NCBI RefSeq assembly: GCF_001411555.2
Contig: NC_049914.1
Location: 10,588,847 to 10,652,846, forward strand
Direction: 5' to 3'
DNA length: 64,000 nucleotides
Origin: Juglans regia
Lineage: Eukaryota; Streptophyta; Magnoliopsida; Fagales; Juglandaceae
This document shows, piece by piece, positions 35,860 to 47,599 of this stretch. The position numbers were made by a program, and so were the translations under genes. Within the stretch, counting starts at the first letter, position 1; every line of letters begins with the position of its first letter. The notes under the pieces were generated by a model. It was not told the origin of the DNA, made no database searches, and saw only the letters and a list, made by a program, of their open reading frames with translations.

Positions 35860-36480
35860 TAGGGGTAATAACTGGTTCGGTCCAGTTTTAAACAAAATTT
35901 AGGACCGAACCAGTATGTACCAGTTTTGTATTTTTAAAAACCGATTATACACCAGTTATCCCCTAAATCGATACATCCGGTTTTACCAATTCCGGTCCAG
36001 TTTTAATAAAATTTAAATTATAATTAATATACATTATATACTAATATATATTAGTATTACTAATTTACTAATGTATTATGTACTTATCAAAAAGAATATA
36101 TTGAGAATTTATTAGGCCATAAAAATTTAGTAAAAATATTTGAGTGATTTTCTTTCTTTTTTGGTAAATAATATTTTAGTGATCTTATTTATTACTTTGG
36201 TATATAAATTAAAATATTTTGATAGTTAGGATTTTTTTTTTCAATTGATGTGATTTATTAATTTGAATTTAAAATTTTACAATTTCAGTTTATTTTTAAA
36301 TTAATTTATGTTATTATATAATATAATATATAATATTAAAAAAAATTTAAAATATATATTATATAGAACAGGTCCGGTCCGGGCTTAAAAAGCCTAGAAT
36401 CGGAACTGGACCAGTTTCGGCCGGTTTTGCCATTATAGAAACCGGTTTTAGACCTGTTCAAGTCGGTCCGGTCTAGTTTT
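35860..36480. mobile_element. hAT-like MITE, family B copy 3
   Basis: It starts TAGGGGTAATAACTGGTTCGG and continues TTTAGGACCGAACCAGTATG, with an A/T-rich middle and a GGACCAGTTTCGGCCGGTT block near the other end. Its boundaries are approximate; no target duplication was found. Confidence 0.55.
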
Positions 36481-38910
36481 CCAATTTTTTATTTTATTTT
36501 ATTTTTTATTTTTATACCCCACTATTTATAAAATATTTATCTAATCTTATTCTTTAAGCATCCCTTAAACAATTCTTTTAAGATGGGTATAATTTTGGAT
36601 TGGGATCGAGCATGGTTGGTCCTTTTGACGAATTGGGCTACATTTGTATATGCTAAAGATATTTTCCGCTTGGTTTGGGCTGAAAAGAGTTTACTAAATG
36701 ACTTATCCCATCCAAATATCCTTACGAATATGTTTGGCAATAAGAGTTTTTTTTCTTATTATTCGAATCTTTGTATCAAAATAATCAAAATATTTTTTCT
36801 CTATTTTTTAACTATAAAAATTAAAACAACTTTTACAATACTAAATATAAACTGGTACAAATATATTCTTCCAACTTTCAAATATATTTTTAATAAGTTT
36901 TGTCACTTTTTTAAAAAGAAAATGTTAATATGACTCTCAAACGTGTCTACTCATATTTTTTTCATTTGTAAGTATCTTGGTAGCTTGTTATGCAAGCAAT
37001 ATGTATGAATCGAGAAGAATAACCACTTTAATATTTTTCATTTGTAGTTTGTACCCCAGTTATGGCCTGCAAGGAATTCTACTTTGGTTTGTACTATGAC
37101 TTCTCATCTGCTGCACTCGAGAGTCAAGCCATTACTTTTCATTGAACGTACACATCGTTCCTGAATAGCACCTGCATCTTATCTGAATCTTTTCATTGAA
37201 CTCCAAAACGTGATGATATCCATACACATTATTTTCGACTGTTTTACTAATAATTTTTTTTCCCTTTTTCTATTTAAATTTGGATTAGAAATTCTAGAAT
37301 ATGACATTCCAGCATAAATTAAAAAAAAATAAATTTAATCAACCAACATAATTATATAAATTAATTCAAAAAATTCAATTTTATAAAAATTAACTTAAAG
37401 TAAAAGAAAGTAAGTTTTTATAAAATTAAATTTATTTTTAATTAAATTACATGATTACGTTAGCTAATTGAATTTATTTATTTTTAATTATGCAAAAATG
37501 TAATATTAGAGATTTTTAATCCAGATTCAAAGAACAAAATTAAAAAAAAAAATACATAAATAGTAAAGCAGTAATAAAGAAAGTTTAAAGGTATCATTTT
37601 TCACTCCAAAATCATATCATATCTTTATCATTTGCACAAATACTAAGTTTTTTTTTATCTGCATGACTCATCTAGCATGAGATTGAAAATTTAAAAGAGA
37701 AATGATATTTGCAGTTACAGAATGCCATAAGCGCCGCGTACTTCTTTTGAAAAGATTTGGTAAATATATAACTCACATGTAAAAATTAATTTTTTAATAG
37801 TGGACCTTACATTTTTCAAAAGAATATACAACACTAGTAGTCAGAATATTCACATATTCTATCCGATGTCAATTTTCAATTATAAATTTTTTTTGAGTTC
37901 TTATATATGCAATCAGCATGAGTAACCGTTAGGGAATCGATTCTACCCAATTAGCCGATTTATTATTTTGAAAAAAAAAGGACAAGACAAAACACAACAA
38001 GGAAAAGAAAAGGACGGCACCGCCAACTCCCCAACTACAACCCGAGGAAAAACTCCAGGCAAGTGTGAGGCCATGGAATTGGAAACCAATCACTATCAAT
38101 TCCATTCTAATTCTTGATGTCCCTCACTCTTCCCAAATCTAGTTCCATTCTCTCGTGCTCTTCAAGCTTCTCTTCTCATTCCTCATTTTTCTTCCTCCTC
38201 CACTCTCTCCAACCACTCCTAAAAATTTGATACTATTGCTGTAATCCAAACACCACTTCCATCTACTCAACTAAATCCATAAACCTCTCTCTGTACTACC
38301 GTTTTGCAATGCACGGTCCCTTTAATTTTTGGCCCATTAAACCCCACGCCATTTTGTTCCTCTCTCTCTATGCTCTAATGCATGGTCCCTTTAACTTTTG
38401 GCCCCTTTAATTTTTTACCCTTTTTACAACTTCATTCCTATGCTCTAATGAAAACACATACATCGATTTGTTCCTCCTCCACGGACTCTGAGGCTTATTC
38501 CTCTACCACAACACCATTCCTCCTACGTTTGTGTTGTTGATCCGCCTAAGAGTTGCTCGAACTCTGCTTCGGGTTTGATCTCGGTTCCACGGACTTGGGG
38601 AAGACTGCTTTGTGAGTTAGGGAAGACGAAGGGGCCTCTGTGATTTGGGAGAAGACGAATTTGGCTTGTTTTTGGTTTTGGGTAAGGGATATGAAAACGG
38701 TGCTTTTCATTTTTTTTTTCCACGTGGGGCGCGTTACGCCGCGGTTCCCTTCTGCGATTGTGTCCAGCTTTTTCAATTTTTTTTAACTATAACGTGGCTC
38801 ATGGAGGCCACCCTCTTGGGTTTTGGTGGTCAAATGACCATCACTTCTAGTAGCCGACCGATCAATGTAATTTTTTAAAAACAAAATCATGAAAATAAAC
38901 TTAAATATAT
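36481..38910. other. Unclassified intergenic DNA
   Basis: No gene is recognised. It contains a MITE of family C at 37700-37860. At 38290-38460 a short duplicated segment contains TGCACGGTCCCTTTAATTTTTGG and its variant. A less AT-rich stretch at 38500-38860 has open frames on both strands but no family resemblance. Confidence 0.4.
37700..37860. mobile_element. Palindromic MITE family C, copy 1
   Basis: It starts AATGATATTTGCAGTTAC, has CTTTTGAAAAG and a central ACATGTAAAAATTAATTTTTTAATAG, then CTTTTTCAAAAG-like and TAGTCAGAATAT at the other end. It is the most diverged of three copies (others at 53935-54105 and 58966-59133). Confidence 0.6.
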
Positions 38911-38933
38911 TGTTGAATCCAAGGTTTCAAACT

Positions 38934-38968
<35 letters not shown>

Positions 38969-38992
38969 ATATATATATATATATACACATAT
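38934..38992. repeat. Compound (TA)n(TG)n(TA)n microsatellite in the LTR
   Basis: A continuous alternating purine-pyrimidine run close to the LTR 5' end. Confidence 0.95.
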
Positions 38993-39189
38993 AGATTTTA
39001 ATGATAACAAATGAATTCAAATGTAAAGGAGTCTCAAGTTTAAGTTGTCTGCACAATGAAACCAAGCACTTCAACGAACCAAGCATGAGCAAGAAAGGGA
39101 ACAAGCTTACAAATAAATCTCTTAAAATAATTTTGTACATCTTTTAAAAAAATTCGACATTAGATTAAGGCTAAAAAAGAATCTTTTCT

Positions 39190-39620
39190 CATAAAGTATT
39201 AAATTGCATTTTTCACATGTGCATGATATATTTGAAAATCAAAAGTTTGAAATTTAAATTTTTGAAAAATGATTGATTGTCATCTTTCATATGTGAATGA
39301 CAGGATAAAAAGTTTAAATTTTGAAAATTTGAAAGATGATTTATTGTCATCTTTTATATGTGCATGTGCATGTGCATGTGCATGTTTTGTTTGAAAATCT
39401 TGAAAAGTGATTGATACTCTTTTTGACATATGCAAAAGGTAGATGATTTTGTTTGAAAATTTTGAAAAGTAAATAATACTCCTTTTGTCTTATGCGAAAA
39501 GTAAAATATTTGATTTGAAAATTTTGAAAAGTGAATGATGTTGTTCTTGATAATTGCAAAAAGGAGAAACTTTTATTTGAAAATTTTGAAATGTGAGTGG
39601 TGCTCCTTTTTGACATGTGA
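39190..39620. repeat. Degenerate ~60-bp minisatellite in the copia LTR
   Basis: About six repeats of a unit holding TTTGAAAATTTTGAAAAGTGA, then TGATACTCCTTTTTG and CATATGCAAAAAG-like blocks. One unit contains an embedded (TGTGCA)n hexamer run at 39359-39386. Confidence 0.75.
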
Positions 39621-40272
39621 ATCTTTTTAAATTCGAAAATGAAGTCTCATATGCCTATAAATAGCTCAATTGAGATCTTCAAATTTTATATAATAACATA
39701 CACACATCAATTGCAAGTTTTACAACATTCATTGAAAACTTTCAATCTCTCTTCTCTAAACACTGAACCTTAACCCCTGTTCATTTTGAGAAAGATATAA
39801 TTTTGTGTTGTATTATTTTCATTTTACTCATTGAAGAGTGTTCACTGATAATTTACCCACCATCAGCTCTAGCATCAGTAAAAGAGTGTGTATAACTTTT
39901 GTACGTGTAGAAGGTATTCTACACAGAAAATAGTTGAATCACCACGTATAAGATAATTGTAAGTGTAAATGGTGTTCTACACATACTTCTTGTAGCGATA
40001 CTATTCAAAAGTGTAATAGGTTTTTATCTCCACCTAAAGGAGGTTCAATAGTGAATTTGGGAATCCTCAAAAGTTATCTTGAGGTGAGGACGTAGGTAGT
40101 GGGGCTGAACCTCATTAAAATATTAAGTTTGTTTCCCTTTTACCGTTACTCTTTATATTTACTGATGTTTCCTATTTTGTTTAAATTTTATATTGTGTAT
40201 TTGATTTATAATTGTCAGTTTTTAAATACAACCCAATATACCCCTTCTTATGTTAGTCATCTGGGCAACAAT

Positions 40273-40283
40273 TGGTATCAGAG
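40273..40283 (+). other. Primer-binding site of the second copia element
   Basis: TGGTATCAGAG matches the complement of the plant initiator tRNA-Met 3' end and lies two bases after the LTR end. Confidence 0.85.
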
Positions 40284-40319
40284 TAAAGGCTCTTTTGTAA
40301 GATTAAATATCTTTTGAGT

Positions 40320-43300
40320 TAAGATGGTTAAAATTGCAGCTACCTTTGGTAAGGTCAATCTAGCAGTCGGCTTCCATTATTTTGTAGAGACAATTACACA
40401 TTTTGAAAAATTAGAATGAAAATATTCTTTCAGGCTCAATGTCAAGAAATTTAGAAACTTTTTGTAAAATGACCTTATATCCCAACAAAAGTTGTTGATG
40501 GAGTAAAAACGGAAGAAGAAGAGTTGGATCGTGAAGGCGAGAGAATTCTAACATTGAATTCAATGGCTATAAATTTTTTATATAGTGCTTTCGATGAGAA
40601 TAAATTTAATAGAATAATGACTTGCAAGATGACAAAGGCAATTTGGGATAACATGGAAGTGTCTTATGAAGGAACTTCGAAAGTCAAGAAATCAAAAATT
40701 TATATTGTTACTCATGATTATGAAATGTTTAAAATGAATGATGATGAATCTATTTCTACTATGTACATTCATTTACTAACATTATAGCCAGCTTGACAAC
40801 TCTTGACAAGGTTTATTCTAGCTCGAAGATAGTAAGAAAAATTCTCAATTCTCTACTAAAATGCTGGCGAAAGTGACGAAGATTCTTGAAGCTAAAGACC
40901 TAAGAAACTCGAGATAAATGAACTCATTGGGTCACTTACCACCCATGAGTACACATTGAAAAGAGGAGAATAAAAAAGAAAGCTAAAGAAGAGCTTGGCA
41001 CTTAATGTTGTTCCTCATGAAAGCAAAAGTGATGAAAATGAGGAAACTAACGATAAAGATAAAGAAGTTGCAATGATAACAATGAGAATTAAGAGATTCT
41101 TAAAGAAAAATAAATCTCATTCAAGAAAATCCATCAAAAAGTCTTGCAAGAAAGATACAAGTAAAAATAACTTTTAACTTGTTACAAATACAATAAGCCT
41201 AGATATATCAAGGCAAATTGTCCTCTGCTAAAGAAAGATCGAAACAAGGGCAAGAAAGTACTGAAATGTACATGGGATGATGATTCAAGTAGCTTAGACA
41301 ACAAAGCAAGTAATGGAGAAAATCTTTATCTTTTGGCTAAAGATGACCTTGAGGAAACAAATCTTGACAATATTGAAAATCACTCATATGAAAAATTGCA
41401 AAATGTTTTGGAAGAGGTATATGAGGAACTTGAAAAATTGGGTATCAAATATACTACTTGGAAAAAGAAAAATTCTTCGTTGATAAACAAAATTGATGGT
41501 TTAAGAAAAGAAAACATTGTTTCGAAAGATGAAAATCATTAGTTGAAGAAGAATGTGATTGATTTAGAAAAGATTGTTGAAAATGTTACAAACAGAAAAA
41601 AGAAATTTTGAAAAATTTCTTGATAGTCAAATATGTGTTTTTGACAAAGCAGGCTCGGGATACATGTCAAAACAAAAATATAAACCTTATAAAAATTTCT
41701 TTGATAATCCTTCTAAATCAAAGTCCAATATTCAAAATGTATTTCATAAAAATAACTTTTTCAAAGAAGATACTATTACAATCGCTTAAGTTCTTCATGT
41801 ATGTCACATGTTATTTACAATTTTTGTAATAAAAATTGTCATAATTATCATGCTTGTCATATTAGAAGGAAACATACAATGACTATTAGGACCATATAGT
41901 ACCTAAAATTCTTTTTTCTTCTAATACTAATAAATGAAGGACCCAAAGAACTTGGGTACCGAGAAAAATAATTTTAATTATTTTTATAGATATGCATGAA
42001 GTCCTCCATAAACAAAATCAAATGGTTTTTAGACAATAGATGTTCAAGACACATGACGGGAGATAAGACTAAGTTCATTGATCTTACATCTAAAGAAGGA
42101 CACATGACATTTGAAGATAACTCGAAAGGGAAGATCGTAGGAATAGGTAAAATTGGTGATCAGTCTTCTTTCATAATTGAAGATGTTCTACTTGTTGAAA
42201 GTCTAGAAGCATTGGATCTTTAAAATTTGATAAATTTATGTTTGAAATCACTGCATTGGATTCACCAAACAGTAAAATCTGAAACTTTGAGTTACAGTGC
42301 ATTCCAATTCATCTTCAAATTTGAGGACTTACTATTCACACTTTATAGCCATTATTTTTTTTACTTAAATTATTGTTTTTCAATTTTGAACCACAATATA
42401 CTTAAGTTGGGAAACAATAATTTAAGCGTCAAATTAAATTATTAATTAATATAGTTAATGTAATTGTAAAATATGAAAAAATAAATAAAAAATATTATTA
42501 TTAAAAAAATAATATTATATTATTATTTTGACTAATCTAATAGTTAATCTTATGTAGAGTTATGGCTAGGGAAGTTTTAAATTTATGAAAAATATGTACT
42601 TTTCATAAAATCTTAGAGATAAATTTGATGAAACCAACCTTAATCTCTAAGTAAAATCTTTTGAGCATAAGTCAATTATGTGATAAAAGATTTACAGTTA
42701 CTTTCAAAAGGAATAAGTGCATTATTTTGAATGATCATAGTTGCAATGTTTGTTTTATTACATTTAGAAGCAACAATGTTTATACTATTGAATTTGAAGA
42801 AATTACCTCATAGGAAGCTATTTGTTTTTCAACTCAAAATGAAACTAGTTGGTTATAGCATAGACAGAAGACTAGGTCATGCCAACATGGAACTTATTTT
42901 CAAACTTTTAAAAAATGATCTTGTGAAAGGTTTATCTAAGGTAAAGACAAAATCTATGATGCATGCTAATTTGGTAAACAAACAAATACTTCTTTTAAAA
43001 CAAATAAACATATTTCCACTACTAGATCACTGCAACTGATACATATGGATATTTTTGGATCAAGTTGCAAGTCTAGGATGAAAATATTGTGCATTTGTTA
43101 TTGTTGATGATTTCTCTTTGGGTCATATTTTTTGCTCATAAAGATTAGGCATATAATGCCTTCACCAAGTTATGCAAGAGAATTCAAAATGAAAAGGGTT
43201 ATACTATTTCAAGCATCCAAAGTAATAGGGGGAAAGAGTTTATTAATAAAGATATTGAAATTTTTTGTGATGAAAATGGTACTGTGCATAATTTCTCTGC

Positions 43301-44400
43301 TCCTCGGACTTCTCAACAAAATAGAATAGTAGGGAGGAAGAACAAATCTCTTCAAGAGATGGCAAGAACAATGATAACTTGCCTAGTTAGTTTTGGGACG
43401 AATCGGTAAGTATTGCATATTAAGTTATAAATAGAGTTTTGTTAAGGTCTAAGTTAGATAAACCCCATATGAGCTTTGGAATGGGAAAAAAAAATTTAAT
43501 ATTGGTTACTTTCATGTATTTGGATGCAAATGTTTCATTTGAATGATAGGGATAATTTAGACAAATTTGATGCAAGATCTTATGAAGGTATCTTTTTTGG
43601 GTATTCTATTAATAGTAAAGCTTCTAATGTATTCAATAAAAAGACTTTGACCGTACAAAAATCTATGCATGTATTATTTGATGAATCTAATCCTGTACTT
43701 TCTAAAAAATCTGTTGATGAATAAACAGAAGGTATAAATAATATGAAGAGTCTCAATCTTAACAAAGAAAACATAATAGAGGAAGTCCAACATGAAGATA
43801 GAAAGATCATCAAAACTTAATGCAAGATGCAACTAAACAATCGAGACTTGTAAAAGAACATCCAACGGAACAAATTCTAGGAAAACCTTCACGAGGTGTA
43901 AGTACTCGATCATCTCTTAGAAATATTTGTATTTATACTAGTTTCCTATCTCAGATTGAATCCAAAAATATTGATGAAGCACTTCTTGATGAATATTGGA
44001 TTCTAACTATGCAAGAAGAGTTTAATCAATTTGAAAGAAATAATATTTGGACATTTGTTCCTATATCCAAAAACCATACTATTATTGAAACCAAATGGAT
44101 TTTAGAAACAAGAAAGATGAGTCTGGAGTCATCATTAGAAACAAAAAGATTTTATGCAAATTAGATCAAGCTGAAGATTGCTTTTATAGAAATAAAAATA
44201 AGAACAAGACAAACTAGCATATCTTCAAATCTTACTTAGTCAAAATTACAATATATGCTAGATGTATCCGGTTATGGGGATATTCAAATGTACTGGTAGA
44301 GTTCCAAACGGTTGATATGTATATATCCCAGCATGTATCTAGTGATGGATTCAAGTTTCTCTTGATGAATGTATGGATGATGACATTTCTCTTAAAAAAA
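40320..44400 (+). pseudogene. Ty1/copia gag-pol remnant, 3'-truncated
   Basis: Blocks in order: gag with ILTLNSMAINFLYSAFDENK and MTKAIWDNMEVSYEG (about 40545-40670); a degenerate zinc knuckle near KPRYIKANCPLL (about 41195); a coiled-coil-like Lys/Glu region; protease WFLDNRCSRHMTGDKTKF at about 42015, where the usual D-S/T-G is D-N-R; the GAG-pre-integrase block RRLGHANMELI at about 42870; integrase core with CDENGTVHNFSAPRTSQQN at about 43265; and RT start EALLDEYWILTMQEEFNQF with WTFVPI at about 43975. Homology fades around 44280-44400 before the YVDD motif, and no 3' LTR follows. Many stops and shifts make it dead. A foreign ~450-bp insert interrupts the protease region. Confidence 0.9.
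42205..42655. mobile_element. Unclassified ~450-bp insertion in the copia body
   Basis: Coding homology stops after DVLLVESL at about 42205. It resumes with LLSISQLCDKRF-like codons at about 42660. The intervening DNA is A/T-rich and non-coding, with opposed AAATTTGATAAATTT and AAATTTGATGAAACC stretches. A short repeat of AATCTTT or ATCTTTTGA at the joints may be the target duplication. The superfamily is unclear. Confidence 0.55.
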
Positions 44401-44740
44401 ATAAAACAGTTGCCAAGAATACTTATTTGTTGACGACGTATAAAATAATAAGTGGATCCAATATATAAAATATTTAATTAATTAAGTGAAGTAAAGAATT
44501 AAAATTGGAATTCACGATTATGTTCTGATAATACGTGAAATCAACACTTATCTTGAAGAAAAATAAAGTAAGTAAATTTAGTCATTTATATTTATAATAA
44601 CGTTATTTATCTTAAAATAATGACTTTTGAGTGAACGTTTAAGCTTCTTTGCGGAGGGCATACTCTCGACGATAGAGGGAGAAAAGAACAAATAGAAACA
44701 AACACAGAAGTTCAGAACAAAACATTATAATTAAAAAAAA
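44401..44740. other. AT-rich spacer
   Basis: No gene is seen. It lies between the broken copia element and the 3' flank of the first PP[RK]RG gene. Confidence 0.4.
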
Positions 44741-45132
44741 AAACATTAGAGAAAGAAGAAAACACAACCACTGCCATCGTTATATTTTAAACTATTATAA
44801 ATCAATCGGACAAAGGTAACTCTAATCCAATAATCACAATCTGCAGAAATTATATTGATATAGAAACAAATGAACATGAAGTAGGTGGGACCAAATAACA
44901 AGAGAAATGCTAGCTGCCAATAACAAATATTAAGATCAACTAAAATAGCTCTCGCATGATCTAACACTATGGTTATATCTTGAACACTCTCAACCCAACC
45001 CTCCTCCTCCACTCTTTACTTCAGGAAATTTTTAGAAAGTGAAATTTCTAAAAACATACAAACAATATGGTTACGGCAGACGAGCAGCAATAGACCCAGA
45101 ATTCAGAGTGTTGTAGACAATAAACTGTGTTT

Positions 45133-45381
45133 TCACGAATCGGGTGGGGAATCCGAGTTGTTCCCAGTTGGATTTGCGGCCCAGGTTGTGGAATTTGGGG
45201 TGAGAGAGGGTTCAGTTTCGGTGCGATTCTGTCCGAACCTAGCCACCAGGGAGCAGAGTGTGGCCTCCAGGCTTTTGAGAATGTTACCCATGATCAGACC
45301 TCTCCTCGGAGGTTCAATTTTTTTGTGGGTGTTCTTGGCTTTCGATTCTGTGACTGTCATTTTCGTGATTTTTGCATCCAT
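45133..45381 (-). CDS. Small PPRRG-family protein of unknown function, paralogue 1 (82 aa)
   Basis: A single exon. The start at 45381 gives MDAKITKMTVTESKAKN; an in-frame ATG seven codons later aligns best with the start of paralogue 2. Residues 22-28 hold EPPRRGLI, followed by a hydrophobic-amphipathic stretch (ILKSLEATLCSLVARFG), then a Ser/Thr/Asn/Pro-rich tail ending NPTGNNSDSPPDS. The two other genes at 52 and 62 kb share the KAKN, PP[RK]RG, S-T-T and NPTG.NSD features in the same order. No signal peptide, transmembrane segment or known domain is seen. I know of no established function for this kind of plant micro-protein. A TATA element at 45501-45511 and a GA tract in the leader support expression. 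Confidence 0.65.
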   Translation of the reverse strand: MDAKITKMTVTESKAKNTHKKIEPPRRGLIMGNILKSLEATLCSLVARFGQNRTETEPSLTPNSTTWAANPTGNNSDSPPDS

Positions 45382-45500
45382 TTTTTGGAAGGCAGAGAGA
45401 AAGGGTGCTGAGAAACAGAGGTGTAAAGAGCAAAGAACAGAGACGAAACAGAGACAGAGAGAGAGAGAGAGAGATGGAACCAAAAGAGGTACTGCGAAGT

Positions 45501-45511
45501 TATATTTTATA
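45501..45511 (-). promoter_or_regulatory. Likely TATA box of PPRRG paralogue 1
   Basis: CTATAAAATATA on the minus strand lies about 120 bp upstream of the start codon at 45381. A purine GA tract (45455-45475) lies in the intervening leader. Confidence 0.55.
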
Positions 45512-45552
45512 GGAAAATCCTACTCTTGGTGGTGCCAGATTTTGTTACACGA

Positions 45553-45762
45553 AAAATTCTATTCTTAAGCCTCGTACACCACACACCATCAGTTTTATAA
45601 TTTTTTTAATTTTATTTTCTTATCAAATGTATAGTATATGAATTATGAGTAAAATAATTCAATTATTTTAAGAATAATAAAATAAAAAAAAAATTTTAAA
45701 AAAATAAAAAAAAATAAAAAAAATTATGGTGTGTGGTGTATGGGCTTATGAGTAGCAATGCT
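45553..45762. mobile_element. Palindromic MITE family D, copy 1
   Basis: Its left end reads TTCTATTCTTAAGCCTCGTA then CACCACACACCATC. Its right end is ATGGTGTGTGGTGTATGGGC then TTATGAGTAGCAATG. The interior is A/T-rich with ATTATTTTAAGAATAAT. It inserted about 45 bp upstream of the TATA element of PPRRG paralogue 1. Confidence 0.75.
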
Positions 45763-45957
45763 CTTGTTACATATGTCGATAAGATCCAAATTTCCAATAG
45801 ATCGATATATATATATATATATAATAATTGGAATAACAAAATTCAAAATGAATTATAAAATTCGAACAAAGAAAAATACCAAGTCTTCAAAAAGAACTAC
45901 AAAAAAAAATCCTATAAATTGCATTGATATAATAAGTTACATATATTCCAAAATAAA

Positions 45958-46195
45958 GAGATCTAGGTTTCGTTTATTTTCACAGATGAGATGAGATGAT
46001 AAAATTAAAATTAAAAATTGAATAAAATATTATTAGAATATATATTTTTTAATATTATTTTATTTTAAGATTTGAAAAAGTTGAATTATTTATTTTATTT
46101 TACATAAAAATTTAAAAAAATTATAATAATTAAATAGAATGAGATAAGTTAAGAGGAGTTGTAAAAATAAACGAGATCTTATAGTTTAATTTATT
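45958..46195. repeat. Dispersed repeat family A, copy 9
   Basis: GATGAGATGAGATGATAAAA at the left, then AATATTATTTTATTTTAAGA and TTGAATTATTTATTTTATTT, then GATAAGTTAAGAGGAG at the right. Confidence 0.55.
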
Positions 46196-46373
46196 ACATC
46201 ATATTTAGAAAATAAATTTTCAAAATTCACTCCCTACAGGAGACGAGTTTTTCTCCAAATAAGACAATTTTTTTTTTCCCTGAAAGCAGACTTATTGTAT
46301 CAACGTAGGCGTGTTTCTACAAGTTGCTTGGTTAGCAAGGGACTTTTTTGGGCCATATTATGTAGTTCTAACT

Positions 46374-46412
46374 GCTTTAATTTTGTTATTTAAAAAAAAA
46401 AGCTTTAATTTT
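46374..46412. mobile_element. Micro-insertion (17 bp, poly-A) with 11-bp direct repeats
   Basis: GCTTTAATTTT at 46374-46384 is repeated at 46402-46412. The 17 bp between are GTTATTTAAAAAAAAAA, an A-tail. Confidence 0.55.
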
Positions 46413-46877
46413 AAAGTTTCCACGTTAAAAAGATTCCAATCTTATAAAGGAACACGCCTTTTTTTAAATAGAAGGTTCCAATCTTATAGTTGGCTGTGTT
46501 GGGCAAGTCAACAACGTCAATATATCTGAGCTGTCATCCGATGTCTTTATTGTTTTATTTAGGAAAAATCTACTTGCAAGTTCGCGTATCAATTCGTGCA
46601 CCGATATTAATATATAATATATATGTTTAATGAAATGATATGAATTAAAGATAAAAGTAATTTTTATGATATAAAAAATTTTCTTCTTCTCTCAAAATAT
46701 TTTTTTTTAAATAAAAAAAATTATCGGTACGCGATATGGTGCACAAACTCACTTGTACCTAACAAAACCCTTTTATAAAACAGTTATAAAGAGAAGAGAT
46801 GAGAAATTTTTCACTTACCACCCGGCGTGATACTTCCTTTCCTCAAAATAAAGGTAAGAGAGATTTAGGATACATAT

Positions 46878-47225
46878 GTTAAATGAGATGAGATGAGATG
46901 AATTTTTTTTTTCCATAATTTTCTTTCAAAATATTACTTAAATATTATATATTTTTCAATTTTAAATATTTAATTTTTTTTATTTAATTATTATCTAATT
47001 ATTATGTCTTTTACAAATTTCAAAACAAAAATCAATACAATTTTTTTCAGACTTCAAAATAAAAATGACATTAAAAAACTATATTCAAACAACTTTATAA
47101 CTTTATAATATCTTTAATCAATTTTTTCTCCTTCATTTCTCAAAAAATATCTTAACTTAAATCATTTCATTACTATTTATAATTCTACAAACAATATTAG
47201 TACTACTATTTATAGAATCCTGATA
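46878..47225. repeat. Dispersed repeat family A, variant copy 10
   Basis: ATGAGATGAGATGAGATGAA at the left, then TTCAAAATAAAAATGACATTAAA, then AAATCATTTCATTACTATTT at the right. Confidence 0.5.
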
Positions 47226-47384
47226 TACTTCAAGTGTCCAAACGAGCGACTTTCAATTTGAGTGTCTTTGTATTCTCTTTTACAAAGGCATTTCAACTAA
47301 ATTTACAACGGTTCTCTAGCAAATAAAAGAAAGGTATTTGTTAGTTGTCGCGTTTAAATAAAAAGAATTTGATTTTTTTAGAGT

Positions 47385-47595
47385 TTTTTTATCAGTGTAT
47401 TTGGATGTTGAACTGAATTGAGTTGAGTTAAGATAATAAAATATTATTAGAATGTTATTATTTATTATTATTATTATTATTTTAGAATTTAAAAAATTGA
47501 ATTGTTTATTATATTTTATGTTAAAATTTGAAAAAATTATAATAATGAGTTGAGATGAGTTGAGGTTCCAAACGAATGCGCTTCTAAAGCTTAGA
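47385..47595. repeat. Dispersed repeat family A, copy 11
   Basis: GTATTTGGATGTTGAACTGA, then ATTGAGTTGAGTTAAGATAA, then (TTA)n, then TTGAATTGTTTATTATATTT and GAGTTGAGATGAGTTGAGG. This is one of the cleanest copies. Confidence 0.65.
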
Positions 47596-47599
47596 GTTA

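Larger units (their letters stand above)
38911..40270 (+). mobile_element. 5' LTR of a second Ty1/copia element (1360 bp)
   Basis: It begins TGTTGAATCC and ends GGGCAACA, giving a TGTTG...CAACA inverted end. Two bases later comes TGGTATCAGAG (40273-40283), complementary to the initiator methionine tRNA 3' end, the standard copia primer site. A TATA box (TATAAATAG) lies at 39657. The LTR contains a (TA)n(TG)n(TA)n tract near its start and a minisatellite at 39190-39620. Confidence 0.85.

Noticed and set aside
36537..36933. Overlapping frames of 67 and 116 codons
   Set aside because: No family resemblance; low-complexity Ile/Phe/Lys-rich ends typical of AT-rich non-coding DNA.
38523..38878. 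Frames of 66-77 codons on both strands in a less AT-rich patch
   Set aside because: No recognisable motif and no paralogue in the window; kept as unclassified DNA.
44746..45012. Minus-strand frame of 88 codons downstream of PPRRG paralogue 1
   Set aside because: The matching region of paralogue 2 shares bases but not a conserved frame, so it is more likely 3' UTR.
45127..45568. Plus-strand frames overlapping PPRRG paralogue 1
   Set aside because: The minus-strand frame is the one conserved among the three paralogues.
46434..46490. TTCCAATCTTATA repeated around a 29-bp insert
   Set aside because: The insert has no terminal A-tail, so it does not fit the micro-retroposition pattern and may be a chance or slippage duplication.
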